Positions 43,595 through 52,973 of a stretch of DNA of 64,000 bases are shown piece after piece. The notes below the pieces were generated by a model, which was not told the DNA's origin, made no database searches, and saw only the letters and a list, made by a program, of their open reading frames with translations. The translations under genes and the position numbers were made by a program. Source of the stretch: Thermotalea metallivorans (GTDB lineage: Bacteria > Bacillota > Clostridia > Peptostreptococcales > Thermotaleaceae); the NCBI RefSeq assembly GCF_001562415.1, contig NZ_LOEE01000021.1, positions 1 to 64,000 of the forward strand, written 5' to 3'. Within the stretch, counting starts at the first letter, position 1. The number at the start of each line of letters is the position of its first letter.

Positions 43595-45470
43595 GGTGAG
43601 AGAACTTATTGCACAAATTAATTCACCTGCAGATATAAAAAAATTAAGTGATTTAGAATTACAGCGTTTGGCAAAGGAAATCAGAAGTTTTTTAATTGAA
43701 AGCGTGTCAAAAACCGGTGGTCATTTGGCCTCAAATCTAGGGGTTGTAGAGCTTACCTTAGCCATTCATCGCGTTTTTAATAGTCCAAAGGACAAAATCA
43801 TATGGGACGTAGGTCATCAAGCTTATGTACATAAACTGCTGACAGGAAGAAAGTATTTATTTCATACCCTGAGAAAATATAAAGGATTAAGCGGATTCCC
43901 AAAGCGGAGCGAAAGCGAACATGATGTATTTGAAACAGGACACAGCAGCACATCTATTTCCGCAGGATTAGGTATGGCAAAGGCTCGGGACCTATTGGGT
44001 GAAAAATATGCCGTTGTTTCCGTCATAGGGGATGGCGCCCTTACGGGAGGAATGGCCTTTGAGGCATTAAATCATGCAGGACATTCCCATACGGATTTCA
44101 TCGTTATATTAAATGATAATGAAATGTCCATTTCCCAAAACGTAGGTGGACTTTCAAAGTATTTAAACCGTCTAAGATCAGATCCCACCTATTTTAAAGT
44201 AAAAGATGACGTAGAAAACTTTTTAAATAAAATTCCTGCCGTGGGAAAAGCCGTATTTAAAACAGCAGAAAAAGCTAAGGATAGTCTGAAATATTTCCTT
44301 GTTCCCGGCGTAATCTTTGAAGAACTTGGCTTTACTTATTTAGGACCGGTGAATGGCCATGATATCAAAGAATTGAGCATTGTCCTCAATAGAGCCAAAA
44401 ACATCAAGGGTCCTGTCTTTATCCATGTATTGACGAAAAAAGGAAAAGGTTATGATTTTGCCGAGAAAAATCCGGATCAGTTTCATGGAGTAAGTCCTTT
44501 TAAAATTGAAACGGGGAAAGTATTGTCAACCCATGGGAATATCAGTTATTCACTGATCTTTGGAAATACTTTATGTGAAATGGCTGAAAAAAATGATCGC
44601 ATTGTAGCAATTACTGCAGCAATGCCTTCCGGAACCGGGTTGAATGCGTTTGCTGCAAGATACCCAGAACGATTTTTTGATGTAGGAATCGCCGAACAAC
44701 ATGCTGTTACTTTTGCGGCAGGCCTGGCCACTAGGGGATTAAGACCTGTATTTGCTGTATATTCAACTTTTCTTCAGCGGGCCTATGACCAGATTGTCCA
44801 TGACGTTTGCATGCAAAATTTGCCTGTAGTCTTTTGTATAGACCGGGGTGGCTTGGTGGGGAATGACGGAGAAACCCATCACGGAATTTTTGATTTATCC
44901 TTCCTAAGCCATATACCCAACATTACGATTATGGCCCCGAAGGATGGCAAAGAGTTGCAAAGCATGATGCACTTTGCCATAAATCATAATGGGCCTGTGG
45001 CAATTCGCTATCCCAGGGGGGAAAGTGACGATTTTTCATCTATATCTTCAGATTATGATGTATCTAATTTGCAGTCCGAAGTATTGATCAGAGGTAAAGA
45101 TGTATGTATCATTGCCATCGGCAATATGGTAAAAGCCGCCTATGAAGCCGTCGTCAGGCTAAAGGCGGAGGGCATAGATTGTACTGTGATTAACGGCAGG
45201 TTTGCAAAACCTTTAGATGAAAATACAATTATATCCGAATGTTTAAATGTAGAAAATATTATCACCCTTGAAGATAACCTAATAAAAGGTGGATTTGGCA
45301 GTCAGATCCTTGAATTGCTTAGTAGAAAAAAAATGAACCATAAGAATTTTAAGATGCTGGGCTTACCGGATAAGTTTATTGAACATGGAGACACGGAGGA
45401 TCTTATGAGGGCTTATGGTTTGGATATTAACGGAATCATAGGACATATCCGCGAAATGATGAAAAAATAG
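43587..45470 (+). CDS. dxs: 1-deoxy-D-xylulose-5-phosphate synthase
   Basis: The 627-residue thiamine-diphosphate enzyme has the VGHQAYVHKLLTGR start, TPP/Mg motif GDGALTGGMAFEALNHAG near residue 150, and the transketolase-like FDVGIAEQHAVTFAAGLA near 370. It makes DXP from pyruvate and glyceraldehyde 3-phosphate at the head of the MEP isoprenoid pathway. ATG 43587 overlaps the oapA stop. Confidence 0.95.
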   Translation: MNKVRELIAQINSPADIKKLSDLELQRLAKEIRSFLIESVSKTGGHLASNLGVVELTLAIHRVFNSPKDKIIWDVGHQAYVHKLLTGRKYLFHTLRKYKGLSGFPKRSESEHDVFETGHSSTSISAGLGMAKARDLLGEKYAVVSVIGDGALTGGMAFEALNHAGHSHTDFIVILNDNEMSISQNVGGLSKYLNRLRSDPTYFKVKDDVENFLNKIPAVGKAVFKTAEKAKDSLKYFLVPGVIFEELGFTYLGPVNGHDIKELSIVLNRAKNIKGPVFIHVLTKKGKGYDFAEKNPDQFHGVSPFKIETGKVLSTHGNISYSLIFGNTLCEMAEKNDRIVAITAAMPSGTGLNAFAARYPERFFDVGIAEQHAVTFAAGLATRGLRPVFAVYSTFLQRAYDQIVHDVCMQNLPVVFCIDRGGLVGNDGETHHGIFDLSFLSHIPNITIMAPKDGKELQSMMHFAINHNGPVAIRYPRGESDDFSSISSDYDVSNLQSEVLIRGKDVCIIAIGNMVKAAYEAVVRLKAEGIDCTVINGRFAKPLDENTIISECLNVENIITLEDNLIKGGFGSQILELLSRKKMNHKNFKMLGLPDKFIEHGDTEDLMRAYGLDINGIIGHIREMMKK

Positions 45471-45482
45471 GAGAGAAGATAC

Positions 45483-46298
45483 ATGGGAGAAAAAAATAGA
45501 ATCGATATCCTCTTAGTAGAAAAAGGGTTTTTCGATTCCCGTGAAAAAGCCCGTAAATCAATTATGGCAGGCTTAGTATTTGCAGATAATCAGCGTATTG
45601 ATAAATGCGGTACAAAGGTAGATGGAGATGCAAAGATTGAAATCAAAGGAAATGCAATACCCTATGTAAGCAGGGGAGGATTCAAACTTGAAAAAGCAAT
45701 CCATGAATTTGGCATCAGCCTGACAGGTCTGGTTGCTTTGGATATTGGTGCCTCTACGGGTGGCTTTACCGACTGCATGCTAAAAAACGGAGCAAAAAAA
45801 GTATATGCTATTGATGTGGGATATGGACAGCTTGCATGGGAACTGCGACAGGATCATCGGGTTGTTGTAATGGAGCGTACCAATATTCGCCATGTCAAAA
45901 AAGAAGATTTTTCAGAAACCATTGATTTTGCATCTATTGATGTTTCATTCATATCTTTAAAGCTTGTACTGCCTGTGGTCAACGCCTTGGTGAAGCCCGG
46001 AGGAGAAGTTGTTTGCCTAATCAAACCCCAATTTGAAGCGGGGAGAGAAAAGGTAGGAAAAAAAGGTGTCGTAAAAGATATTAAAGTCCACAAGGAAGTA
46101 ATCTCCAATATTTTAAATTTTGCCATAGAAAATACATATTCAGTAAAAGGCTTATCCTATTCCCCTATTAAGGGGCCGGAAGGAAACATAGAATACCTCG
46201 CCTATCTGATCAACGGCACCGTTGACGAAATGAAAAATTCAATAGAACTGGAACCTTTCATAGAGAATGTTGTTCATGCATCCCATAAACATCTATAA
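45483..46298 (+). CDS. tlyA: TlyA family rRNA 2'-O-methyltransferase / hemolysin-like
   Basis: A 271-residue protein with an N-terminal S4 RNA-binding domain (RIDILLVEKGFFDSREKARKSI) and an FtsJ-like methyltransferase domain (ALDIGASTGGFTDCMLKNGAKKVYAIDVG). It matches Bacillus yqxC, found in the same order dxs-yqxC-argR-recN-spoIVB-spo0A. Its terminator hairpin is duplicated by repeat copy 3. Confidence 0.9.
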   Translation: MGEKNRIDILLVEKGFFDSREKARKSIMAGLVFADNQRIDKCGTKVDGDAKIEIKGNAIPYVSRGGFKLEKAIHEFGISLTGLVALDIGASTGGFTDCMLKNGAKKVYAIDVGYGQLAWELRQDHRVVVMERTNIRHVKKEDFSETIDFASIDVSFISLKLVLPVVNALVKPGGEVVCLIKPQFEAGREKVGKKGVVKDIKVHKEVISNILNFAIENTYSVKGLSYSPIKGPEGNIEYLAYLINGTVDEMKNSIELEPFIENVVHASHKHL

Positions 46299-46606
46299 AG
46301 ATAACCTTTCGGAGGTTATCTCAGACTATAGAAAAAACAATGGGACAAGAAAGAACCCTTGAAATTTAGGCTTCGTCGCGAATCAGCAAGCTGCCTTTTT
46401 CCTTATAACCCATAGGAAATTATGTACTTTCCTAAATTGTAGATAAGTCATAATTTCCGTCATGGGTTTCAACAAAGTCTTCCTTTCAATCTTCCAACGG
46501 AAGACTTTGTTGTTTTTTTATTTTAGAAAAGCAGCCCAGATCTGAGCAGGAAGCCAAATCTCAAGGGTTTGTCTATAAATTAAGATAACCTTTCGGAGCT
46601 TATCTT
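46299..46606. repeat. Foldback repeat element copy 3 with nested module and duplicated terminator hairpins
   Basis: The flanks AGATAACCTTTCGGAGGTTA... (46299-46321) and AGATAACCTTTCGGAGCTTA... (46583-46605) differ at one base; each is the tlyA terminator hairpin. The element core is 46322-46582 (261 bp) with the family's inverted repeats. A nested module (about 46404-46512) holds two hairpins: GGAAATTATG (46415-46424) / CATAATTTCC (46449-46458), and a perfect 14-bp stem 46470-46483 / 46499-46512 followed by T7. From 46607 to 46755 there is an AT-rich argR leader with TTGACA at 46610 but no clear -10. Confidence 0.87.
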
Positions 46607-46755
46607 CGCTTGACATTGGCTGTATTTTTGCGTAAAAAATTTTTTTTGCCTATAAAGGATAAAATAGAATTGTGTAGAATAATGTTATTACGTGCCAATG
46701 ATAAATTATTCATAAATATAATAAAAAATTTAATATTCTTTTCAGGAGGTTTCTT

Positions 46756-47205
46756 ATGAAATATTCAAGGCATGCAAAAATATTAGAAATTATTGAAGAT
46801 CATGAAATCGAGACCCAGGAAGAATTGGCTGAATATCTGAAAAAAAACGGTATTCATGTGACCCAAGCTACTGTTTCTAGAGATATTAAAGAATTAAGGC
46901 TGATTAAGGTACTGGCAAAGAGCGGCCGATATAAGTATGCATCTTTAAAACAACAGGAAAGTGCGATTTCGGATCGGCTGGTCAAAATATTTAAGGATTC
47001 CATCTTATCCATTGATAGTGCGGGCAATATTGTAGTTCTTAAAACATTGGCCGGCGCTGCCAATGCGGCAGGTGCAGCGGTAGATGCATTGGACATCAAA
47101 GAAATTGTCGGTACAATTGCCGGAGACGATACCATCTTCATACTTGTTCGAGAACAAGAGGCCGTGGGCATGGTGGTTGATAGATTTAAAAAGCTCATAA
47201 AATAA
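46756..47205 (+). CDS. argR: Arginine repressor
   Basis: This 149-residue regulator has an N-terminal winged helix ([31 protein letters not shown]) and a C-terminal hexamerisation and arginine-binding domain ([26 protein letters not shown]). It controls arginine metabolism genes with arginine as co-repressor. AGGAGG precedes the ATG. It is followed 15 bases later by recN, as in Bacillus. Confidence 0.93.
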   Translation: MKYSRHAKILEIIEDHEIETQEELAEYLKKNGIHVTQATVSRDIKELRLIKVLAKSGRYKYASLKQQESAISDRLVKIFKDSILSIDSAGNIVVLKTLAGAANAAGAAVDALDIKEIVGTIAGDDTIFILVREQEAVGMVVDRFKKLIK

Positions 47206-47220
47206 ACCGGAGGTATAGGA

Positions 47221-48960
47221 ATGCTCTTGGATGTATTCATAGAAAATTTTGCCTTGATAGAAAAACTGAGAATAAGTTTTTCCGAAGGATTGAATGTTCT
47301 TACCGGCGAAACAGGTGCAGGTAAATCAATACTCATTGATGCCGTAAACATGGCAATCGGGTTAAGAGCAGATAAAAACTATATAAGAACCGGTGCCGAT
47401 AAGGCAATGATTCAGCTGATTTTCCAATGCAATCATCCTTGCCTAAAAAATTTATTCAAGGAACATGGGATTGATTTGGAAGATGATGGACTCCTGATAT
47501 TGACGCGAGAAATTTATAGCAATGGTAGAAGCATTTCTAGGATGAATGATAAAATTGTCACCGTTGCCCTGGTTCGGGAAATCAGCAAATACTTGATAGA
47601 TATTCACGGACAGCATGAGCATCAGTCTCTCCTTTATCCTGAAAATCATATGAATATCCTCGATTCTTTTGGTGAAAAGGAAATATCTCCCTTGAAAATG
47701 GATGTAGCCAATAAGTTTCAAACGTTAAAATCCTTAGAAAAAAAGCTGTTTTCCCTTTATGGAAATGAAACGGAAAGAGAAAGAAAAATCGATTTATTGA
47801 AATTTCAGTTAAAGGAAATTGATGATTGCCATTTAAAAAAAGGAGAAGAAGAAGCTCTTTTGGCAGAAAAAAATTTGCTGTCCAATAGTGAAAAGATTTT
47901 TTCTATTATCTCCAGGTCCTATGAGATACTGTATCATGGTAATGAACAGTATCAACCTGTCTTGGACGGCGTTGGGCATATTGTCAACGAACTGAACCAT
48001 ATAAAAGACCTTGATCCGACACTGTCGGATATGTATCAGATATTGGAAGATTCTTTATGGAAACTGCAAGACGTTGCAAGGGATATGCGCCTTTATAAAG
48101 ATCGTATCGAATTTGATCCTGCTGCGTTGGAAAACATTGAAAAAAGATTGGATATTATCAATCACTTAAAAAGAAAATACGGGAAGACAATCGAAGAGAT
48201 TTTAACCTATCGTCAACTGATTTTCGAAGAATTGGAAGAAATCATCAACAGCGAACAGATTGCAAAGGAGCTTATCTCTAAAATTGATGAAACAAAAAAA
48301 GAATTGTGTATTTTATCTGAAAAATTAAGTGAGATCAGAAAAAAAGCGGCACGCCGTTTACAAGATAAAATTACAGAAGAATTAACCAGTTTAAACATGT
48401 CGAATGTGGTTTTCAAGGTGGACTTTTCCTATTCCTTGGATAAATCCAACCAGTATATTTTCACATCCAAGGGAATCGATCGGATAGAATTTTTGATATC
48501 TACCAATCCCGGTGAGCCATTGAAACCTTTATCAAAGATTGTCTCTGGTGGGGAAATGTCCAGAATCATGCTTGCCTTTAAAACAATTTTAGCAAAAATC
48601 GATAATATTCCTACCCTTATTTTTGACGAAATCGATGCAGGGATTAGTGGTCGGACAGCAACGATTGTGGGTGAAAAATTAGCTAGAATTTCTCGCACTC
48701 ATCAAATCCTATGCATCACCCATTTGCCACAAATTGCCCTTATGGCAGACAAGCACTTTTATATAGAAAAAAACACCGGAGAAGGAAGCACAAAAACTGT
48801 GGTAAAACAATTAAAGGATCAAGACCGCATCATGGAGCTGGCAAGATTGCTAGGCGGCGTCTCTTTGACAGATTTGACCGTAGAGCATGCAAAAGAAATG
48901 CTGCAGCTTGGCAAAGATTATAAAAGCAAAATCCAGGAGAAAAAAGAAAAAATAGGTTGA
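47221..48960 (+). CDS. recN: DNA repair protein RecN
   Basis: A 579-residue SMC-like ATPase: Walker A LTGETGAGKSILIDAV near residue 30, a long central coiled coil, the ABC signature IVSGGEMSRIMLAFK near 440 and Walker B LIFDEIDAGISG near 465. RecN acts early in double-strand-break repair. ATG follows CCGGAGG. Confidence 0.95.
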   Translation: MLLDVFIENFALIEKLRISFSEGLNVLTGETGAGKSILIDAVNMAIGLRADKNYIRTGADKAMIQLIFQCNHPCLKNLFKEHGIDLEDDGLLILTREIYSNGRSISRMNDKIVTVALVREISKYLIDIHGQHEHQSLLYPENHMNILDSFGEKEISPLKMDVANKFQTLKSLEKKLFSLYGNETERERKIDLLKFQLKEIDDCHLKKGEEEALLAEKNLLSNSEKIFSIISRSYEILYHGNEQYQPVLDGVGHIVNELNHIKDLDPTLSDMYQILEDSLWKLQDVARDMRLYKDRIEFDPAALENIEKRLDIINHLKRKYGKTIEEILTYRQLIFEELEEIINSEQIAKELISKIDETKKELCILSEKLSEIRKKAARRLQDKITEELTSLNMSNVVFKVDFSYSLDKSNQYIFTSKGIDRIEFLISTNPGEPLKPLSKIVSGGEMSRIMLAFKTILAKIDNIPTLIFDEIDAGISGRTATIVGEKLARISRTHQILCITHLPQIALMADKHFYIEKNTGEGSTKTVVKQLKDQDRIMELARLLGGVSLTDLTVEHAKEMLQLGKDYKSKIQEKKEKIG

Positions 48961-48978
48961 TTGCAGCCTATTTTTTTC
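48951..48978 (+). terminator. Terminator of recN
   Basis: AATAGGTT (48951-48958) pairs with AGCCTATT (48965-48972, one G-U), followed by T residues. The recN stop codon is in the loop. Confidence 0.75.
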
Positions 48979-49113
48979 TGCTTTTCTAAGGGGTCAATGA
49001 CAATATTTATCAAGCATAATAAATTTGAAAACAGGCTACGCTAACTATAGAATCACAAAATTTTAATCCATGGAGGTGAAGAAAAGTATAAGGGGAAAAG
49101 AGGAGTGTGATCT

Positions 49114-50427
49114 TTGTTGCAAATTGACAGAAAAAAGCGCCTCATTTCGCTTTGCCTGGCTGCAGTTTTCATGACTGCATTTTACGTTTTTGTAGTAAAA
49201 GAAATTGTTCAATTCCCCAATGAGTTGAAAATCTTCGAAGGAGAGAGTCAATCTTTAAATATTAAATTTCCTTTAAAAATAATGAGCGAAGATGATAAAA
49301 ATCATATCCTTCGATTGGTAGATTTAGACAAAAAAGATACAAATTCCATTCAGCTAAGTCCGCTGAAATTAGGAAAAACAAATATTCAACTGAAATTTTT
49401 AGGCATCGTGCCTATTAAAAATTTAACGGTAGAAGTTATTCCCAAGGTAAAAGTAATTCCTGGAGGACAATCCATCGGTGTGCGTTTGAATACAAAGGGT
49501 GTTTTAATTGTAGGATTGGAGGAGATAGAGGGAATTGATGGAAAAAAATATAACCCTGGTTATCATGCAGGCTTAAATATCGGTGACAGCATCCTTGAAA
49601 TTAATAATGAAAAGGTCAGAGATGCTGAACATGTAACAAACATTATCAATAGCAATAAAAATAAGAAGCTATATTTAAAAATCAAACGTGGAGAAAGATT
49701 CATCAATGTTGAAATAACTCCGGTCAAATCAGCAGAAGACGGAGAATATCGATTGGGATTATGGGTAAGGGATAAAACAGCAGGGGTAGGAACCCTTACT
49801 TTTTATCATCCTGATACAATGAAGTTTGGTGCATTGGGGCATGCAATCACAGATATTGACACAGGACTTTTGCTTTCTGTGAACAGCGGTGAGGTGATTA
49901 AATCAAGGGTAGCCTCTGTTCAGCAGGGCAAACGAGGAAAACCTGGTGAAATCAAGGGAATCTTTTATGAAACAAGCAAGCCCATTGGGAACCTTGAAAA
50001 AAATACCCACTTTGGCATATATGGAAGGGCATACGAGGAAATTCAAAATCCTATTTATCGCCAACCAATTGACATTGGATTCCAAAGTCAAGTGAAAGAA
50101 GGAAAAGCTACGATTTTAACGACTGTAGACAGCGACGAAGTCCAAGAATATGAGGTGTATATAGAAAAGGTGAATTATCAAAAAAATCCGGGAATAAAAA
50201 GTATGATTATTCGGGTGACTGATCAAAGGCTTCTTGAAAAAAGCGGAGGAATTGTCCAAGGAATGAGCGGCAGCCCTATTATCCAGGATGGAAAATTAGT
50301 TGGTGCTGTCACCCATGTATTTGTTCATGATCCCACAAAAGGATACGGTCTTTTTATTGAATGGATGTTGCATGAATGTGGGATAGAGTTATATAATCAT
50401 CGCCAAATCGCAAATAATGCCCAATAA
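49114..50427 (+). CDS. spoIVB: Sporulation signalling serine protease SpoIVB
   Basis: This 437-residue protein has an N-terminal membrane segment (LISLCLAAVFMTAFYVFVV), a PDZ domain near residues 130-200 (GYHAGLNIGDSILEINNEKV) and an S55 protease domain with catalytic His in LGHAITDIDTG and Ser in GMSGSPIIQDG. It signals from forespore to mother cell to trigger SigK processing; sigK is also in this window. TTG 49114 lies 8 bases behind GGAG; a second TTG follows at once. Confidence 0.93.
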   Translation: MLQIDRKKRLISLCLAAVFMTAFYVFVVKEIVQFPNELKIFEGESQSLNIKFPLKIMSEDDKNHILRLVDLDKKDTNSIQLSPLKLGKTNIQLKFLGIVPIKNLTVEVIPKVKVIPGGQSIGVRLNTKGVLIVGLEEIEGIDGKKYNPGYHAGLNIGDSILEINNEKVRDAEHVTNIINSNKNKKLYLKIKRGERFINVEITPVKSAEDGEYRLGLWVRDKTAGVGTLTFYHPDTMKFGALGHAITDIDTGLLLSVNSGEVIKSRVASVQQGKRGKPGEIKGIFYETSKPIGNLEKNTHFGIYGRAYEEIQNPIYRQPIDIGFQSQVKEGKATILTTVDSDEVQEYEVYIEKVNYQKNPGIKSMIIRVTDQRLLEKSGGIVQGMSGSPIIQDGKLVGAVTHVFVHDPTKGYGLFIEWMLHECGIELYNHRQIANNAQ

Positions 50428-50429
50428 AA

Positions 50430-50718
50430 AGAGTGCCAACAGGGCACTCTCAGTTTGTAGAAAAAGTAATGGGCCCTTCAGATTTAGGCTTCGTCGCGAA
50501 TCAGCAAGCCGCTTTTTTCCTTATCACCCATAGGAAATTAGGTGCTTTCCTAAATTGTAGATAAGTCATAATTTCCGTCATGGGTTTCAACAAAGTCTTC
50601 CTTTCAATCTTCCAACGGAAGGCTTTCTTTTTTATTTAGAAAAGGGGCGCAGGTCTGAACAGAAAGTCAAATCTCAAGGGTTTGTCTACAAGCTAAGAGT
50701 GCCAACAGGGCAATCTTT
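50430..50718. repeat. Foldback repeat element copy 4 with nested module and duplicated terminator hairpins
   Basis: Flanks AGAGTGCCAACAGGGCACTC... (50430-50450) and AGAGTGCCAACAGGGCAATC... (50696-50716) differ at one base; each is the spoIVB terminator hairpin. The element core is 50451-50694 (244 bp). It carries the same nested module as copy 3 (about 50523-50626), but its second hairpin has decayed (GGAAGGCTTTC instead of GGAAGACTTTG). The left inverted repeat has lost part of its start (CCCTTCAGATTTAGG). Confidence 0.87.
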
Positions 50719-50776
50719 GTATGTTATTACTTTAAAAGAATTTACATAAAAAAATTTGCTATTCTTTGCCAGATGG

Positions 50777-50805
50777 GAAGGAAATTTTGTATCTTTGTCG
50801 AATAG
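50777..50805 (+). promoter_or_regulatory. Sigma-H promoter with Spo0A box before spo0A
   Basis: AGGAAAT (50779-50785), 11 bases, GTCGAAT (50797-50803) fits the sigma-H consensus. TGTCGAA (50796-50802) is a perfect Spo0A box lying on the -10. This is the expected autoregulated promoter of spo0A. Confidence 0.7.
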
Positions 50806-50859
50806 ATTAAAGCAAAAGATATATAAAATATATAGAAAGATTTTCAGGGGGGTAATTCA

Positions 50860-51666
50860 GTGAAAAACATTAAAGTATTACTTGCAGATGACAATAAGGA
50901 TTTTTGTGACATTCTCAGTGCATATTTGGGAAAACAGGAAGATTTAGAGATTATAGGAATAGCAAAAGATGGATTGGAAGCCCTAGAGCTGGTATCCAGA
51001 AAGACACCGGATGTGTTGGTGTTGGATATCATCATGCCCCATCTTGACGGCTTAGGCGTTTTAGAAAAATTAAATGAAATGAATCTGGAGAAATTTCCTA
51101 AGGTAATTGTATTATCTGCAGTGGGCCAGGATAAAATTACACAGAAGGCCATTAGTTTAGGTGCAGACTATTACGTGGTAAAGCCCTTTGATTTCGAAGT
51201 TTTTCTTACAAGAATCAGGCAATTAATGGGCAATCATGTTTCAGTAACAGAAAGAAAGAAAAGCTATAGCGATCTTCTCATCAATACTTCTGTGCCTGCA
51301 TCAAGCAAAAATAGAAGCTTGGAAGCAGAAATCACCAACATCATCCATGAAATTGGCGTGCCTGCCCACATCAAAGGATATCTATATCTTAGGGAAGCCA
51401 TTACCATGGTGGTAGAGAATATTGAAATGTTAAATGGCGTTACAAAAGAATTATATCCATCTATTGCCAAAAAGTTCAATACAACACCAAGCAGAGTAGA
51501 AAGGGCCATCCGCCATGCCATAGAAGTTGCTTGGAGCAGGGGAAAAGTGGACACGATCAATAATTTGTTTGGATATACGGTACATAATGATAAAGGTAAG
51601 CCGACAAACAGCGAATTTATTGCCATGGTGGCCGATAAATTGAGAATTGAACAAAAAGCTGTATAG
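50860..51666 (+). CDS. spo0A: Sporulation response regulator Spo0A
   Basis: A 268-residue response regulator: receiver domain with acidic pair D10-D11 and phosphoacceptor D56 ([11 protein letters not shown]), Lys in YYVVKPFDF, then the Spo0A DNA-binding domain ([38 protein letters not shown]). It is the master regulator of sporulation entry. GTG start at 50860 behind GGGGGG. The 60-80 bases upstream hold a sigma-H promoter and Spo0A box. Confidence 0.96.
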   Translation: MKNIKVLLADDNKDFCDILSAYLGKQEDLEIIGIAKDGLEALELVSRKTPDVLVLDIIMPHLDGLGVLEKLNEMNLEKFPKVIVLSAVGQDKITQKAISLGADYYVVKPFDFEVFLTRIRQLMGNHVSVTERKKSYSDLLINTSVPASSKNRSLEAEITNIIHEIGVPAHIKGYLYLREAITMVVENIEMLNGVTKELYPSIAKKFNTTPSRVERAIRHAIEVAWSRGKVDTINNLFGYTVHNDKGKPTNSEFIAMVADKLRIEQKAV

Positions 51667-51680
51667 GCAAAAAATCAAAA

Positions 51681-51717
51681 AAAGGAACACTGAATTTATT
51701 TCAGCGTTCCTTTTTTT
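51681..51717 (+). terminator. Terminator of spo0A
   Basis: AAAGGAACACTGAA (51681-51694) pairs with TTCAGCGTTCCTTT (51700-51713, one mismatch), then T residues. Confidence 0.92.
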
Positions 51718-51827
51718 ACATGGGCATAGAGTTGTGTTATAATAAGCAATAGTGTAAGATAGTATCAATTCGTATGTTTTTTTATGCAAGAGTAATACTA
51801 CGAATGAAAAGCCAGTTGGAGGTTATT

Positions 51828-52949
51828 ATGTTAATAAAATCAATTGCAAGAAAAGATAGGAAAACAAAAAACCTTGTCAAAAGGCTTCTTCCGGGAGAAA
51901 TTGCCGTAATCAACCACAGAGATATAGATGAGGTGGCTGCCCATTCTTTGGTCCAGTGCAAACCAAAGCTTATCATCAATGCAGATCAGTCCATCAGCGG
52001 CAGATACCCCAACCTAGGCCCCGGCATTTTGCAGGCCGCCGGAATTCCCATATTAGATCATGTGGGGCAAGAGATATTTGATTTTATCAACGAAGGAGAT
52101 ATTTTAGAAATTATTGACAACGAAATTTACCATGACGGCCACTTTATCGGCACAGGAGAAATCTTGACGGAAGAGCTTATTCAGTTGAAATTGGCGGAAA
52201 CAGAAAAAAATTTTGAAAAGGAATTGGAGAAATTTATTGAAAATACCTTAGAGTATGCCAAAAAAGAAAAGGATTTTATCCTAGGGAATTTGAAAGTTCC
52301 TGAATTTAAGACCTCTTTTCAGGGAAGACATGTGTTGGTAGTGGTAAGAGGGCAAAATTATAAAGAAGATTTGCATGCCATAAAATCCTATATAGATGAA
52401 TTTAATCCTATTCTCATAGGGGTTGACGGCGGAGGGGATGCCCTACTGGAATTTGGGTATGTTCCCGATATGATTGTGGGAGATATGGACAGTGTTTCTG
52501 ACAAGTGTCTCCTTATATGCAAAGAAATCGTCGTCCATGCCTATCCTGACGGTAGGGCTCCCGGTTTAAAAAGGGTTGAAGCCTTGAATAAAAAAGCAGT
52601 TGTTTTCCCGGCTCCCGGGACAAGCGAAGACATTGCCATGCTCCTTGCTTTCGATAAAGGTGCTGATCTGATTGTGGCTCTGGGAACCCATTCCAATATG
52701 GTGGATTTTTTGGAAAAAGGAAGAAAGGGAATGGCCAGTACTTTCCTTGTAAGGTTGAAGGTGGGTTCTAAATTGATTGATGCAAAAGGCGTAAGCAAAT
52801 TATATAAAGAAAGTGTTAAAATTAAACATCTGATAGGACTACTGATCGGGGCCATGATCCCTACATTGATTGTGGCCATCATGTCTCCACCGGTGCAACA
52901 ACTTTTGAAGCTGCTTCAAATTAAACTGAAATTTATTTTTGGAATGTAA
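51828..52949 (+). CDS. steA: Putative cytokinetic ring protein SteA
   Basis: The 373-residue protein has a thiamine pyrophosphokinase-like central part (LIGVDGGGDALLEFGYVPDMIVGDMDSVSD) and a C-terminal membrane helix pair (LIGLLIGAMIPTLIVAIM). SteA of Corynebacterium acts with SteB in septal cell-wall remodelling. Here an MctB/SteB-like membrane protein follows at once, supporting the call. ATG 51828 follows TTGGAGG; the frame's earlier ATGs lack an RBS. Confidence 0.82.
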   Translation: MLIKSIARKDRKTKNLVKRLLPGEIAVINHRDIDEVAAHSLVQCKPKLIINADQSISGRYPNLGPGILQAAGIPILDHVGQEIFDFINEGDILEIIDNEIYHDGHFIGTGEILTEELIQLKLAETEKNFEKELEKFIENTLEYAKKEKDFILGNLKVPEFKTSFQGRHVLVVVRGQNYKEDLHAIKSYIDEFNPILIGVDGGGDALLEFGYVPDMIVGDMDSVSDKCLLICKEIVVHAYPDGRAPGLKRVEALNKKAVVFPAPGTSEDIAMLLAFDKGADLIVALGTHSNMVDFLEKGRKGMASTFLVRLKVGSKLIDAKGVSKLYKESVKIKHLIGLLIGAMIPTLIVAIMSPPVQQLLKLLQIKLKFIFGM

Positions 52950-52973
52950 AATTGTAGAAGGGGTGATGATAGG

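Noticed and set aside
46299-46606. Insertion sequence with transposase
   Set aside because: None of the repeat copies contains an ORF long enough for a transposase; at most they are non-autonomous.
46299-46755. T-box leader of argR
   Set aside because: No specifier-loop or T-box core could be found; the structure is explained by the foldback element and duplicated hairpins.
46854-47351. Long minus-strand frame over argR and recN
   Set aside because: It is the antisense shadow of two well-supported genes with no RBS or family features.
27164-50718. CRISPR array or clustered repeat
   Set aside because: The four copies are kilobases apart, 150-260 bp long, palindromic, and have no spacer pattern or cas genes.
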